From Methylophaga sp. (GTDB taxonomy: Bacteria > Pseudomonadota > Gammaproteobacteria > Nitrosococcales > Methylophagaceae), in contig NZ_VENF01000011.1 of assembly GCF_009711715.1 (NCBI RefSeq), forward strand, positions 124,001-188,000: DNA of 64,000 nt. The letters run 5' to 3'. Numbering within the stretch: the first letter of the stretch is position 1; each line of letters begins with the position of its first letter. The notes beneath the pieces were generated by a model. That model was not told the DNA's origin. It did no database searches and worked only from the letters and a program-made list of their open reading frames with translations. Shown here piece after piece: positions 38,864 to 48,699 of the stretch. The position numbers and the translations under genes are program-made.

Positions 38864-39932
38864 ATAACTCTCCGAAATGTACCTGCGCCTGTCTGCCCGC
38901 CAGTAATTGCGTCAAATCCTCAACCACGGCAGGACCGAACAGGTATCCGTGGCGGTAAAAGCCATTGATGATATAACCCCAGTCGGTGCGTTTAATGGTC
39001 GGCATATTATCCGGCAGACCCGGGCGACAATGTGCCGTCATCTCCATAATTCTGGCTTCAGCAAAACCTTTATGCAGGCTGTACAAAGCTGACATCAATT
39101 CCAGCCCGCTACGCACCGTAATCGGGGAACGGTCATCGCTTTCAATCACCGTCGCACCGAGCACATATTCATTATTGGGCCGGGGCGCCAGATAAAACGG
39201 ATAACGGGGGTGCATCAAACGTATGGCATGTTTGAAATTCACTTCCGGTGCCTGCACCCGAATCACCTCGCCGCGCACGCTGCGAAGCTTAGTGAGATTC
39301 TCTTTCCCCCCATTACCACGGCAATCAATCACGGCATCAAAATGCTCAGCATTACAGTTCAGATACTGCTGACAAAGCCGGTCGATTTCAGCCGGGTTGA
39401 GTTCGCCGATAGCTTCGGTCTGCACCCAGTCACAATGTTCATCCAGCATGGCCGACAACTGCCGGTATAGCTGACGGTTATCAATACAGGATTCCTGCTC
39501 GAACCACATCGCCTGGGAAAAGTTATCCGCCAGTTCCGGCTCACGTTCCTGCAATGCCTGTTGGTCCAGCAGCTGAAAGTCAGAAGCATCCAGCACATGC
39601 GACGCCCGCCGCTGAAACCGGGCCATATCGGCCTGATCCCCGGCATGGGCGACCACCAGCGTGCCTTCATTCTGGTAATAAACCGGCTCTGTCAGCTCTT
39701 TCAGCCACTGCGGCCATAAAGCGTAGGAGCGCAAACCCACAGTTTTCACCATGGGTTCGGCGCTAATCGCCTCCGTGGCAGGGGCCACCATCGATGCCGC
39801 GACATAACCGGCACTGTCACTCCCCTGCTTATCATCTTTCGACAGCAGTGCGACCTGGTGGCCGGCCTGAAGCAGACGCCAGGCTGTCAGGCGTCCGATC
39901 AGGCCACTTCCGATTATCAGATAACGATTCAT
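38853..39932 (-). CDS. thiO: Glycine oxidase ThiO
   Basis: FAD oxidase giving the dehydroglycine (imine) used by ThiG, the oxygen-dependent alternative to ThiH. It has 359 residues of the DAO fold, with the N-terminal dinucleotide motif IGSGLIGRLTAWRL and the C-terminal GYIINGFYRHGYLFGPA FAD contact. The 134-bp gap to the upstream thiC holds no obvious terminator, so transcription from the riboswitch-controlled thiC promoter probably continues. Confidence 0.95.
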   Translation of the reverse strand: MNRYLIIGSGLIGRLTAWRLLQAGHQVALLSKDDKQGSDSAGYVAASMVAPATEAISAEPMVKTVGLRSYALWPQWLKELTEPVYYQNEGTLVVAHAGDQADMARFQRRASHVLDASDFQLLDQQALQEREPELADNFSQAMWFEQESCIDNRQLYRQLSAMLDEHCDWVQTEAIGELNPAEIDRLCQQYLNCNAEHFDAVIDCRGNGGKENLTKLRSVRGEVIRVQAPEVNFKHAIRLMHPRYPFYLAPRPNNEYVLGATVIESDDRSPITVRSGLELMSALYSLHKGFAEARIMEMTAHCRPGLPDNMPTIKRTDWGYIINGFYRHGYLFGPAVVEDLTQLLAGRQAQVHFGELYDI

Positions 39933-40066
39933 TTCAGCTGCTCATATAATCCACAGTGTTTGCTTTCAGCGCTAAACCGTCACGCCTCGAATTCTATGAG
40001 TGTATTGGCATACACGATTGGATTGAGACGCGACGGCAATAACGCGCTGGATGCAAAGACGCAGGA

Positions 40067-41962
<1,896 letters not shown>

Positions 41963-41995
41963 TTAGATACACCAAGGGTGTTTGCAGTTATCCTG

Positions 41996-42084
41996 CTTGT
42001 TTCCTACGGAAGTCTTAACTTCTTCAGGTTCAACGGGTTTCATCTCAGCCTCCGCGAAACATTTCGCTCGGGCACCCCGACAAG
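41996..42084 (-). promoter_or_regulatory. TPP riboswitch (THI element) upstream of thiC
   Basis: On the minus strand all conserved boxes are present in order: GGGGTGCC (42078-42071), GCTGAGAT, ACCCGTTGAACCTGA and CGTAGGAAACAAG. The P1 closing stem pairs CTTGT (42084-42080) with ACAAG (42000-41996). It controls thiC and probably the whole thiC-thiO-thiS-thiG-thiDE series by binding thiamine pyrophosphate. Confidence 0.95.
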
Positions 42085-42191
42085 TGACTGGCATGGTAAA
42101 TCAAAAGCCGTTACTTCTACAAGGGCACGGGGGCAAATTCTAAGTATTACTGCCCAGGCGGTGCTCATTCCCTTGTCCAACTCCAACCATC

Positions 42192-42284
42192 TCATCCCAG
42201 GCACATATCATCCTGAGCACGATTACAGGTCATCCCAAGCGCTTTTGGATTTCATCCCGAGCTTTGTTACTTGTCATGCCGAGC
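42192..42284. repeat. Degenerate array with 22-bp period
   Basis: Five copies of an 11-bp word TCATSCYRRGC start at 42192, 42208, 42230, 42252 and 42274; the last four are spaced exactly 22 bp apart. Each is followed by about 11 unrelated bases. The array lies between the divergent thiC leader and smr. The final copy reads TCATGCCGAGCGCAGCCGAG, a phrase common in dispersed bacterial repeats. The period of about two helical turns would place all copies on one DNA face. Confidence 0.6.
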
Positions 42285-42382
42285 GCAGCCGAGGGATCTC
42301 AACCCCCCAAAAAACACAACCCACCCTTATCTGGCATAATAATCACACTGACAAATACCGATTCCGACATAGCTCATAAACC

Positions 42383-42952
42383 ATGGCTGACAGGCACAAA
42401 GACAAGGAGAAAGATGACTTCGCGCTGTTTCGACAGGAAATGCGCGATGCCACCCCGATCCGTCACAACAGCCAGTTGATCGACCGTCCCAAACCCGAAG
42501 TCAAAACACGCCGCAAACGCAGCATCGAGCATGAAGTCACCGGCCAGGCCTTTTCCGATATGTTCGCACCCGACACCGTGGGCAATGAGGAATATCTGGA
42601 ATATCGCGGCCCCGGCATTCAACACAAACTCTTCTCCAAACTCCGAAACGGCAAAGTGCACCTGGAAGCCGAACTCGACCTCCATGGTATGACCCTCATC
42701 AAAGCAGAACCCGCTCTGGGTCAGTTTCTGGAACTCTGCCAGCAACAGCAACTCCGCTGCGTTCGTATCATCCACGGCAAGGGCTGGGGTTCAAGGGACA
42801 ACAAGCCCATTCTCAAAAGCAAAATCAATTACTGGCTGCGGCAAAGTCCGTCTGTGCTCGCCTTTTGCAGCGCGACGGTGGAAGATGGTGGCACCGGGGC
42901 GTTGTATGTTTTACTTAAACGGCAACATCAGGAGCAGCCACAGACTTTGTAG
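42383..42952 (+). CDS. Smr-domain protein (SmrA/SmrB-like putative nuclease)
   Basis: A 189-residue protein whose C-terminal half is a stand-alone Smr domain: ELDLHGM near 95, RIIHGKG near 130 and EDGGTGALYV near 172. Smr domains cleave nucleic acids, and in bacteria SmrB acts on mRNA at collided ribosomes. The charged N-terminal 70 residues match the short helical extension of proteobacterial SmrA/B. It is the last core-type gene before an AT-richer accessory stretch. A decayed relative of the same gene lies at 47774. Confidence 0.88.
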   Translation: MADRHKDKEKDDFALFRQEMRDATPIRHNSQLIDRPKPEVKTRRKRSIEHEVTGQAFSDMFAPDTVGNEEYLEYRGPGIQHKLFSKLRNGKVHLEAELDLHGMTLIKAEPALGQFLELCQQQQLRCVRIIHGKGWGSRDNKPILKSKINYWLRQSPSVLAFCSATVEDGGTGALYVLLKRQHQEQPQTL

Positions 42953-42977
42953 ATTAGGAATGAACAAACGGTAGCGC

Positions 42978-43166
42978 ATGGAATTGATCATGTTGAAGAG
43001 GAATTTCGCTCAACATAATTCCAAAATTTACGGTGAATGTTTCACGATTAATTTTTTGTCGCCAATAATCAAGTTCGCTGCCCCCCCCTTGATTGCTGCA
43101 GGCAAGGCTGATTTACAAGATGGTTTGGGCGCGATGATTAGATCTACTTACATCGCAATTGAATAA
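42978..43166 (+). CDS. Doubtful 62-codon ORF
   Basis: Starts near AGCGC ATG after smr, contains a run of eight C, and encodes a peptide with no recognisable domain. There is no good ribosome site. It may be chance, or a remnant at the left edge of the accessory region. The 228-bp gap between smr and the DUF2513 pseudogene holds nothing else that I can support. Confidence 0.15.
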   Translation: MELIMLKRNFAQHNSKIYGECFTINFLSPIIKFAAPPLIAAGKADLQDGLGAMIRSTYIAIE

Positions 43167-43180
43167 ATGGAGCTTTAACA

Positions 43181-43597
43181 ATGAAAATGGATCCCAGTTA
43201 TATAAGAAAACTGCTACTTGCTGCAGAGTAAGTAAAATCAGCTACTCACACCGTGATTGAAATTGCCTCAGCATTTTATGAAGACACCTCTTCACAGCCA
43301 AACGTTGATGATCAGTTTGTTCTTCACTAAGAGCTTCTCCTCGACTACGGATTTATTGAACCATTGGGTAACCACACAGGCATAAACAGATCTCTTGATG
43401 GGCATGTTTCCATAGCTGGCGTTCAAGTGAGAACAACAGCGCGTGGTCATGAATTTATTGCTGCTATTGAGAAAGATAATGTCTGGGAAGTAATTAAAAC
43501 AGAGTTCAAGGAAGAGTCACTCGATACCATTTTTACAATATCAAAGCAGTTGGCAGTGAATTATGCTAAAGAGAAATTGGGCAAATATTTGGAGTAA
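43181..43597 (+). pseudogene. DUF2513-like gene interrupted by two in-frame stop codons
   Basis: From an ATG at 43181 with a GGAG ribosome site, one frame reads MKMDPSYIRKLLLAAE, a TAA (43229-43231), 32 codons, a second TAA (43328-43330), and then ELLLDYGFIEPLG through to a stop at 43597. The N-terminal helix, the H-x-ELLLDYGFIE winged-helix segment and VRTTARGHEFI fit DUF2513, a small accessory-gene family near defence and mobile elements. Reading continues in the same frame through both stops, which indicates point-mutation decay. The remaining 77-codon piece from a TTG at 43364 is unlikely to be functional alone. Confidence 0.6.
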
Positions 43598-43599
43598 GT

Positions 43600-44418
43600 A
43601 TGACCGAGAATACTAAATCCAGATCTGAAGAAGACTTACTCCCAAAGCCAATAAAGTTAATCCTTTACCTGGCCCTCTTTTCGATAGCTCTGGTCTTAAT
43701 GATATATTTTTCAAACTTCAATAATGGATTCGGGAAGCAAGAAACTTTCGGGCAGTTCGGGGATTTTGTAGGCGGGGTTCTTAATCCATTTCTGACTTTT
43801 CTCACAATATTTTTGCTGGTTTGGTCAATAACAATACAAGTTAGAGAGCTTCGGTCAACAAACGAGCAGCTTAAAGCGAGTAGAGAAGAATTAGCTAATA
43901 GTGCCGCGGCACTTGAACAAACAAAAACCACTCATGAACTAAATCACAACCTTCAGTTGAAACAGGCAAGAAGGAAAGAGCTACAGGATGCGTTTGAGTA
44001 TCAATATTCGATAGCTAATGACTTATTCTCACAAGAAATTCCGATTCCTAAACTTCTGGGTGGGCCAATTACACTGTATCAATTGCACGAGAGAATAAAT
44101 GATATAAAAATATTTGGATTGCAAACAGAGAACTCATCTTCTTTAGCACTTCCACCTAAAATACGAAAATCAATTACAGAATTCAGTGAGCAAGATAAGA
44201 ATCGACATTTCTACATCCAATGTAAGGAATCAGTTCTAGAGCTTTGCTCAATCCTTAACGAATTCCATAAACATATTGAGACTACTATAGTCTCAATATC
44301 CTATTACAGACGGACTCTTAAATTGTTGAATTCCTGCCGAGACAGTTGCCTCATCGATGGTGAAGACTATCAGTCATTATTAAATTTAATTGACTACTCG
44401 ACTCACAAAAATGGTTAA
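43600..44418 (+). CDS. Membrane protein resembling the putative phage abortive-infection (AbiC-like) family
   Basis: A 272-residue protein, AT-rich compared with its surroundings. It has two membrane helices (about 18-37 and 58-80) joined by the family block FGQFGDFVGGVLNPFLTFL. A coiled coil (85-130) and a helical cytoplasmic domain rich in Lys, Glu and Asn follow. The N-terminal arrangement matches proteins annotated as putative phage abortive-infection proteins; experimental proof for the family is thin. It starts two bases after the broken DUF2513 gene, so the two were probably one operon acquired together. Confidence 0.6.
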   Translation: MTENTKSRSEEDLLPKPIKLILYLALFSIALVLMIYFSNFNNGFGKQETFGQFGDFVGGVLNPFLTFLTIFLLVWSITIQVRELRSTNEQLKASREELANSAAALEQTKTTHELNHNLQLKQARRKELQDAFEYQYSIANDLFSQEIPIPKLLGGPITLYQLHERINDIKIFGLQTENSSSLALPPKIRKSITEFSEQDKNRHFYIQCKESVLELCSILNEFHKHIETTIVSISYYRRTLKLLNSCRDSCLIDGEDYQSLLNLIDYSTHKNG

Positions 44419-44540
44419 TAAGGTGAGCCTCTCCTCCAAGAGTATTACCTTAAATCTCGACTGGCCATCCTTGGTGTAACGGGTGGGCGTAGAACATAAC
44501 TAAATGTTCTCAACCATTATGTAAAGTGGGAGGTGAAGTC

Positions 44541-44633
44541 ATGGAAACACCAGAAGACAGGATATCCATCCCACCTAAACAACTGCTACGTGTACTTGTT
44601 AATTTCTCTCGAATTATGGTCCATTCACGCTAA
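44541..44633 (+). CDS. Possible 30-residue small protein
   Basis: METPEDRISIPPKQLLRVLV is followed by NFSRIMVHSR and TAA. A near-ideal Shine-Dalgarno, GGGAGGTGA, lies five to six bases before the ATG. A TTAGACC/GGTCTAA hairpin (44643-44659) follows the stop. There is no homology I recognise. It lies alone in a 285-bp gap between the AbiC-like gene and the thioredoxin gene, which otherwise shows nothing. Confidence 0.3.
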   Translation: METPEDRISIPPKQLLRVLVNFSRIMVHSR

Positions 44634-44733
44634 CGATTATTTTTAGACCTTCGGTCTAATTAACTCATTGTTGCAATCTCTGCATTGGGCATTCTAGAAA
44701 TTCATGGTTGGTAATATGAAAGGTATAGGACCA

Positions 44734-45060
44734 ATGATTGGTTTTAACGCTGATTACTCAGAAGAAACCTTCACACTTGATCAAATTGGCGAATTATCAG
44801 GTGACACGCTACTTGAGTTCGGCGCCCCCTGGTGTGGACATTGTCAGGCCGCCACGCCTGCCATAAAAGAAGCACTCTCAGAACATTCAGAATTACGTCA
44901 TATCAGAATCTATGACGGCAAAGGCAAACGACTGGGGCGTGCATTTAAGGTAAAGCTTTGGCCGACGTTGATACTCCTGCATGAGGGTAAGGAAGTGGAT
45001 CGTCTGGTGAGGCCATTAAAGGCTGACGAGGTTCGCCAATTAATTTCGAAAATCAGCTAA
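44734..45060 (+). CDS. Thioredoxin-family protein with CGHC active site
   Basis: A 108-residue soluble thioredoxin fold: active site WCGHC (PDI-like CGHC instead of CGPC), cis-proline in LWPTLILL, and a final helix DEVRQLISKIS. I choose the ATG at 44734 because TAGGA precedes it; two further in-frame ATGs upstream (44704, 44716) lack a ribosome site. Without a signal peptide it should act in the cytoplasm. The CGHC pair implies a more oxidising potential than housekeeping thioredoxin. Confidence 0.8.
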   Translation: MIGFNADYSEETFTLDQIGELSGDTLLEFGAPWCGHCQAATPAIKEALSEHSELRHIRIYDGKGKRLGRAFKVKLWPTLILLHEGKEVDRLVRPLKADEVRQLISKIS

Positions 45061-45131
45061 TGGCTGCTTACAAGTTTAGGTTTTAAATTCAGTATCTTGC
45101 TTGTCCCCCGCCCTCTTCCGAGGCGACAATG

Positions 45132-45153
45132 AGCGTTGAGGACATCCAACGCT
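45132..45153 (+). terminator. Weak hairpin after the thioredoxin gene
   Basis: AGCGTTG (45132-45138) pairs with CAACGCT (45147-45153), followed by AAATTTTA. The U-tract is short, so termination is uncertain. The rest of the 198-bp gap before the transglycosylase gene shows nothing clear. Confidence 0.35.
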
Positions 45154-45258
45154 AAATTTTATGACAGTGATTTAAAAAGCGCGGATAATATCGCAGCCCA
45201 GAATCAGGAACTGGCACACCCCCGCGAGTCATCTCGCTCTTAACCACTGGAACATCGA

Positions 45259-47094
45259 ATGAAACACATTGGGTGGCTGCTTTTCGTCTTATACAGTTCG
45301 AACGCGCTGTCCGCGGGCGAAGTTGAAATCCCTTTGCTAGCAGAAACGACTCATCTGCAGTCTGCGATTAGCCGTGTCCTTGAAATCGATGAGAATGGGC
45401 AGAGCTTGCTTCGCAACGACCTCTGCAACCAGCTTGAGTTGTCTGATGTGCGGGTGATGACTGAGGATGCTCAACTGTCTGTCGACATGGCACTGACCGC
45501 CACGACGGGTGCCCACGTTTTCGGTGCCTGCCGGGGGCCGAAACCGTGGCAGGGACGTCTTGCATTTAAATTGACGCCGCAGGTAACGGCATCGGGTCTG
45601 GCCATCGAGTTTGTACCTGATTCGATCCAGTTGTCGCGCCCGGATAGTAGTCCCGGCCTTTTGAGCAAACCCGTTCAGATCATTGCCGATGCGCTGGTGC
45701 TGCCACGCATCAAAACCATGCAAATTGACCTGGCCGGGCCACTGAACAGCCTGGATGAATTGATCGAACAATTGCTGGGCCAGAATGATGTGCCGTCCCT
45801 GGTGCAGCGAACCCACATTGCCCGCCTCCAGACTGAAGAAACCGGCGTCAGGGCCTGGCTGGCTTTCCAGGTTCGCCCTCCTGAACCGGTCGAGCAAGTC
45901 CCCGAGCCCATTCTGGACGCCAGCGAGTTGGCTGAATGGCAAACGCTTGAAGATGAGTTAGACGGCTTTCTGACCACCATCATTACGATGCTGGCCCAAT
46001 CTACTGATTCCCGTGCCTTGCGGCTTGAGTTATTCGCTGTGCTACTGGATGCGAGACACGCGATTGCCGAGGCGCTGACAGTCGATGACCCGGAACATGA
46101 TCCGGTTCGCGAACTGTTCCTGACCACATGGGATCGTTTGCGGCCATTGATGGGCATACTTGAAGGCCTGGAAACGCCAGGTTTGGAAGTAGACTTCCGG
46201 CTTGCCGCGTTTCTGGCAGGCGGTGACGCACTGCGGGCACTTGATGCCCTGGGACCGGAATATGGTCTGGAAATCACGCGTGACGGGCTGCGCAGGCTGG
46301 CCCGCTTACTGATGGCCGAATCGGCGCCACCGAGTTTTACCCCATTGCCGCTGGAGGTCGATCCAGAATTTCGCGATTTGTTTGGATTTGAGACCCGAGA
46401 AGAGGCCGAATTCACCACCGTCGCGTTGACCCAACAAATCGCCGGGGGTTTTGGCCGGTTTGGAGCCTGGCTGTTGCCGGCCGCGCATGCCGACAGTATC
46501 ACCCCGGCCGAGGCTTTAAAGGGGCTGGTCCCGCAACCGGACAATCTTGATGCTTACCTGAAGCTGGTCGCCAGCTTGCTGGAGGAACAGGCCAGCGCCT
46601 GGCTGGACAAAAATAATCGCCTGCCTGACCGGCTGACAGAGCGGCTCGATCCCCTGGTTCGTGCTACTGCATGGAAAGAATCCTGCTGGCGCCATTTCTC
46701 AGGCTCGGGTAGCGAGCCCCAGGTGTTGCGTTCACCCGGTGGTGCCGTGGGCATGATGCAGATCAATGGCCGGGTCTGGCGTAAGGTCTACGATCTTGAC
46801 CGCCTCGTTAATGAGGTCGACTACAATGTGAATGCCGGTATCGATATTCTGACCCATTACCTGGTTGATTATGCGATCCGGCTTGGCGAGCACGAGCAGC
46901 CCGGCGGTGATGACAATTTGATAAAGGCAACCTATGCCGCTTATAACGGCGGTCCGGGACACCTGGCACGATACCGTCGCGATGATACGCCCGCCCAGTT
47001 GCAGGCCATCGACAATGCGTTCTGGAGCCACTACACGACCATCAAAACCGAACAATGGCCGGATATCTCAAGCTGCTACTCGGTCAGTCAATAA
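45259..47094 (+). CDS. Lytic transglycosylase (SLT domain) with a large unassigned N-terminal region
   Basis: A 611-residue exported protein: signal peptide of about 19 residues (cleaved near ALSAGE), about 430 residues without a domain I recognise, then a C-terminal SLT fold. In the SLT part ATAWKESCWRHF carries the catalytic Glu, followed by GMMQIN and the AAYNGG motif. It should cleave peptidoglycan to 1,6-anhydro-muropeptides in the periplasm. The long N-terminal part is acidic and helical in its second half. GC content is higher than in the preceding accessory genes. Confidence 0.85.
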   Translation: MKHIGWLLFVLYSSNALSAGEVEIPLLAETTHLQSAISRVLEIDENGQSLLRNDLCNQLELSDVRVMTEDAQLSVDMALTATTGAHVFGACRGPKPWQGRLAFKLTPQVTASGLAIEFVPDSIQLSRPDSSPGLLSKPVQIIADALVLPRIKTMQIDLAGPLNSLDELIEQLLGQNDVPSLVQRTHIARLQTEETGVRAWLAFQVRPPEPVEQVPEPILDASELAEWQTLEDELDGFLTTIITMLAQSTDSRALRLELFAVLLDARHAIAEALTVDDPEHDPVRELFLTTWDRLRPLMGILEGLETPGLEVDFRLAAFLAGGDALRALDALGPEYGLEITRDGLRRLARLLMAESAPPSFTPLPLEVDPEFRDLFGFETREEAEFTTVALTQQIAGGFGRFGAWLLPAAHADSITPAEALKGLVPQPDNLDAYLKLVASLLEEQASAWLDKNNRLPDRLTERLDPLVRATAWKESCWRHFSGSGSEPQVLRSPGGAVGMMQINGRVWRKVYDLDRLVNEVDYNVNAGIDILTHYLVDYAIRLGEHEQPGGDDNLIKATYAAYNGGPGHLARYRRDDTPAQLQAIDNAFWSHYTTIKTEQWPDISSCYSVSQ

Positions 47095-47138
47095 TGAGCA
47101 GATAGCCCCGACGCAACCAGGATCATAAGAGCCAGATT

Positions 47139-47720
47139 TTGAACATTGGAATTTACATTTATGACAATGCCGAGGTGCTGGATTTTTCCGGCCCCTTTGA
47201 GGTGTTTTCAACGGCCAACCGGCTAGCTGATTCAAACAAGGCCTTTGAGGTTTTCCTTATTGCTGAGCAAAAAGCACCTGTTATTGCCAGGGGTGGTTTC
47301 AGCGTTAACCCACATTACGACCTGAGCAACCATCCTGATATTGACTTGCTTATCGTTGTCGGCGGCGTTCACACCCGGGAGCTGAACAAATCCAATGTCA
47401 TACACTGGGTAGCCAGAACTGCTGAAAAAGCGAAGGTCGTCGCCTCTGTCTGCACCGGTGCATTTATCCTTGCTGAAGCAGGCCTGCTTGCCGGGCGCAG
47501 GGTCACGACGCACTGGGAAGATATTGACGCGCTTCGGGAAACGTACCCTGATTTGACGGTCATTGAAGCGCAACGCTGGGTTGATGAGGGTAAGTTCATT
47601 ACCTCAGGCGGTATCTCGGCGGGCATCGATATGAGCCTTCATCTGGTATCCCGCTTTCTTGGGCCGGAGCTGGCTGAACGGACAGCCAGACAGATGGCAT
47701 ATGAGTGGCTTAAGCACTGA
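47139..47720 (+). CDS. DJ-1/PfpI family protein (isonitrile hydratase-like)
   Basis: A 193-residue class I glutamine-amidotransferase-like fold. The nucleophile elbow is SVCTGAF with C105, followed by THWEDIDAL, the AraC-regulator/isonitrile-hydratase subtype block. A C-terminal DNA-binding domain is missing, so it is a stand-alone enzyme rather than a GlxA-type regulator. The start seems to be TTG at 47139, since no ATG precedes the conserved NIGIYIYDNAEVLDF. The substrate is unknown. Confidence 0.8.
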   Translation: MNIGIYIYDNAEVLDFSGPFEVFSTANRLADSNKAFEVFLIAEQKAPVIARGGFSVNPHYDLSNHPDIDLLIVVGGVHTRELNKSNVIHWVARTAEKAKVVASVCTGAFILAEAGLLAGRRVTTHWEDIDALRETYPDLTVIEAQRWVDEGKFITSGGISAGIDMSLHLVSRFLGPELAERTARQMAYEWLKH

Positions 47721-47773
47721 TTAGAATAGCTCTGCTCGTAGCCTTGCCATCCCGCCTGAATTCTCATCACAAT

Positions 47774-47900
47774 AAAGTTAAGCTTGAGCTGGAGTTCGAG
47801 GGGATGAGAAGCCGATACTGAAAAGCAATATTCGCTTTGGTAAAGTACTGCCGTGTCGCTTTTTTCACGGCAACAGTAGATGATGGCGGAACCCCGGGTC
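47774..47900 (+). pseudogene. Decayed second smr gene (fragments of the Smr domain)
   Basis: Three pieces in smr order can be read in two frames: KVKLELEFEGM (47774-47806, matching KVHLEAELDLHGM of the intact smr), then in another frame KPILKSNI (47809-47832, matching KPILKSKI), then VAFFTATVDDGGTPG (47855-47899, matching VLAFCSATVEDGGTGA). About 40 codons that include the HGKG motif are deleted between the first two pieces. This occupies most of the 295-bp gap between the DJ-1 gene and the hemolysin III gene. Confidence 0.65.
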
Positions 47901-48015
47901 ATAGTCATTAATCACAGATCAGAATCGCTATCTCTCAAAAGTCCGCGGGTGGCTTATCAGAGCAACAGAGCCCGTACTGTTTGACGTCCCTTGTCCCCCA
48001 AGGAGAGTGCTTGTT

Positions 48016-48681
48016 ATGAATGACAATGTCATGCAGATAATGAGAAACCCAGTACGTGTGCAATCGAGAGGTGAAGAGTTCGCAAACTGCATCAGCCACG
48101 GCATATCGCTGCTTGCCGTGCTGATTGGCACCCCGTTTCTCCTTATCAGTGCGAGTGAACAGAGTTCGCTTCAGTTACTGGGCACAATGGTATTTTCGGC
48201 CAGTGCCATATTCCTTTATTCATCCTCCACTATTTATCATGCCCTGCCTGCAGGTGGAACCAAACACCGGTGGCGGATGATTGAGCACTCAGCAATCTTT
48301 GTGCTTATCGCTGGTACCTACACACCATTCACGCTGGGTATATTGAACGGTGGCCTGGGCTGGACACTGTTTGGTTTGGTATGGGGCCTGGCGGCCCTGG
48401 GTGTTTCATTGAAAATATTTCAACGCCAGTCGCACCCGATTCTGTCAACCTGCCTCTATTTGCTGATGGGCTGGCTTATCCTGTTCGCCATCGATCCATT
48501 ACTGATGTTGATGCCCCTAAATGGCCTTATCTGGTTGCTGGCGGGTGGTCTGTTTTACACATTGGGCGTGATCTTCTTCGCCACTGATTCCAGATTGTAT
48601 TACGGGCACTTCATCTGGCACCTGTTTGTTATGGGAGGTACCACATGCCACTACTTTGCAATTCTGTGGTATGCGACATGA
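48016..48681 (+). CDS. Hemolysin III family membrane protein
   Basis: A 221-residue PAQR/hemolysin III-type protein with seven hydrophobic helices. Family landmarks are FANCISHGISLL near 25, SSTIYHALP near 75, EHSAIFVLIAGTYTPF near 95 and HFIWHLFVMGGTTCHYF at the end, which contain the conserved metal-binding histidines. The ATG at 48016 is preceded by AAGGAGAG; an in-frame GTG nine bases upstream is less likely. Despite the name, a physiological role in membrane stress or hydrolase activity is more probable than lysis. Confidence 0.88.
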   Translation: MNDNVMQIMRNPVRVQSRGEEFANCISHGISLLAVLIGTPFLLISASEQSSLQLLGTMVFSASAIFLYSSSTIYHALPAGGTKHRWRMIEHSAIFVLIAGTYTPFTLGILNGGLGWTLFGLVWGLAALGVSLKIFQRQSHPILSTCLYLLMGWLILFAIDPLLMLMPLNGLIWLLAGGLFYTLGVIFFATDSRLYYGHFIWHLFVMGGTTCHYFAILWYAT

Positions 48682-48699
48682 ATAAATTAAACAAGCACC

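Noticed and set aside
42192-42284. Possible CRISPR array
   Set aside because: The conserved part is only about 11 bp and the period 22 bp, too short for CRISPR repeats and spacers, and there are no cas genes.
42978-43166. 62-codon ORF as a real gene
   Set aside because: No ribosome site and no recognisable domain; kept only as a doubtful entry.
45675-46544. 289-codon minus-strand frame, Ser/Arg-rich
   Set aside because: Antisense to the transglycosylase gene, which has a signal peptide and catalytic motifs; the Ser/Arg bias is typical of a shadow frame.
42383-47900. Intact and decayed smr as attachment-site direct repeats of an integrative element
   Set aside because: The two copies match at protein level only, with about 70 percent base similarity, an internal deletion and no integrase gene. 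This is paralog decay, not an att core.
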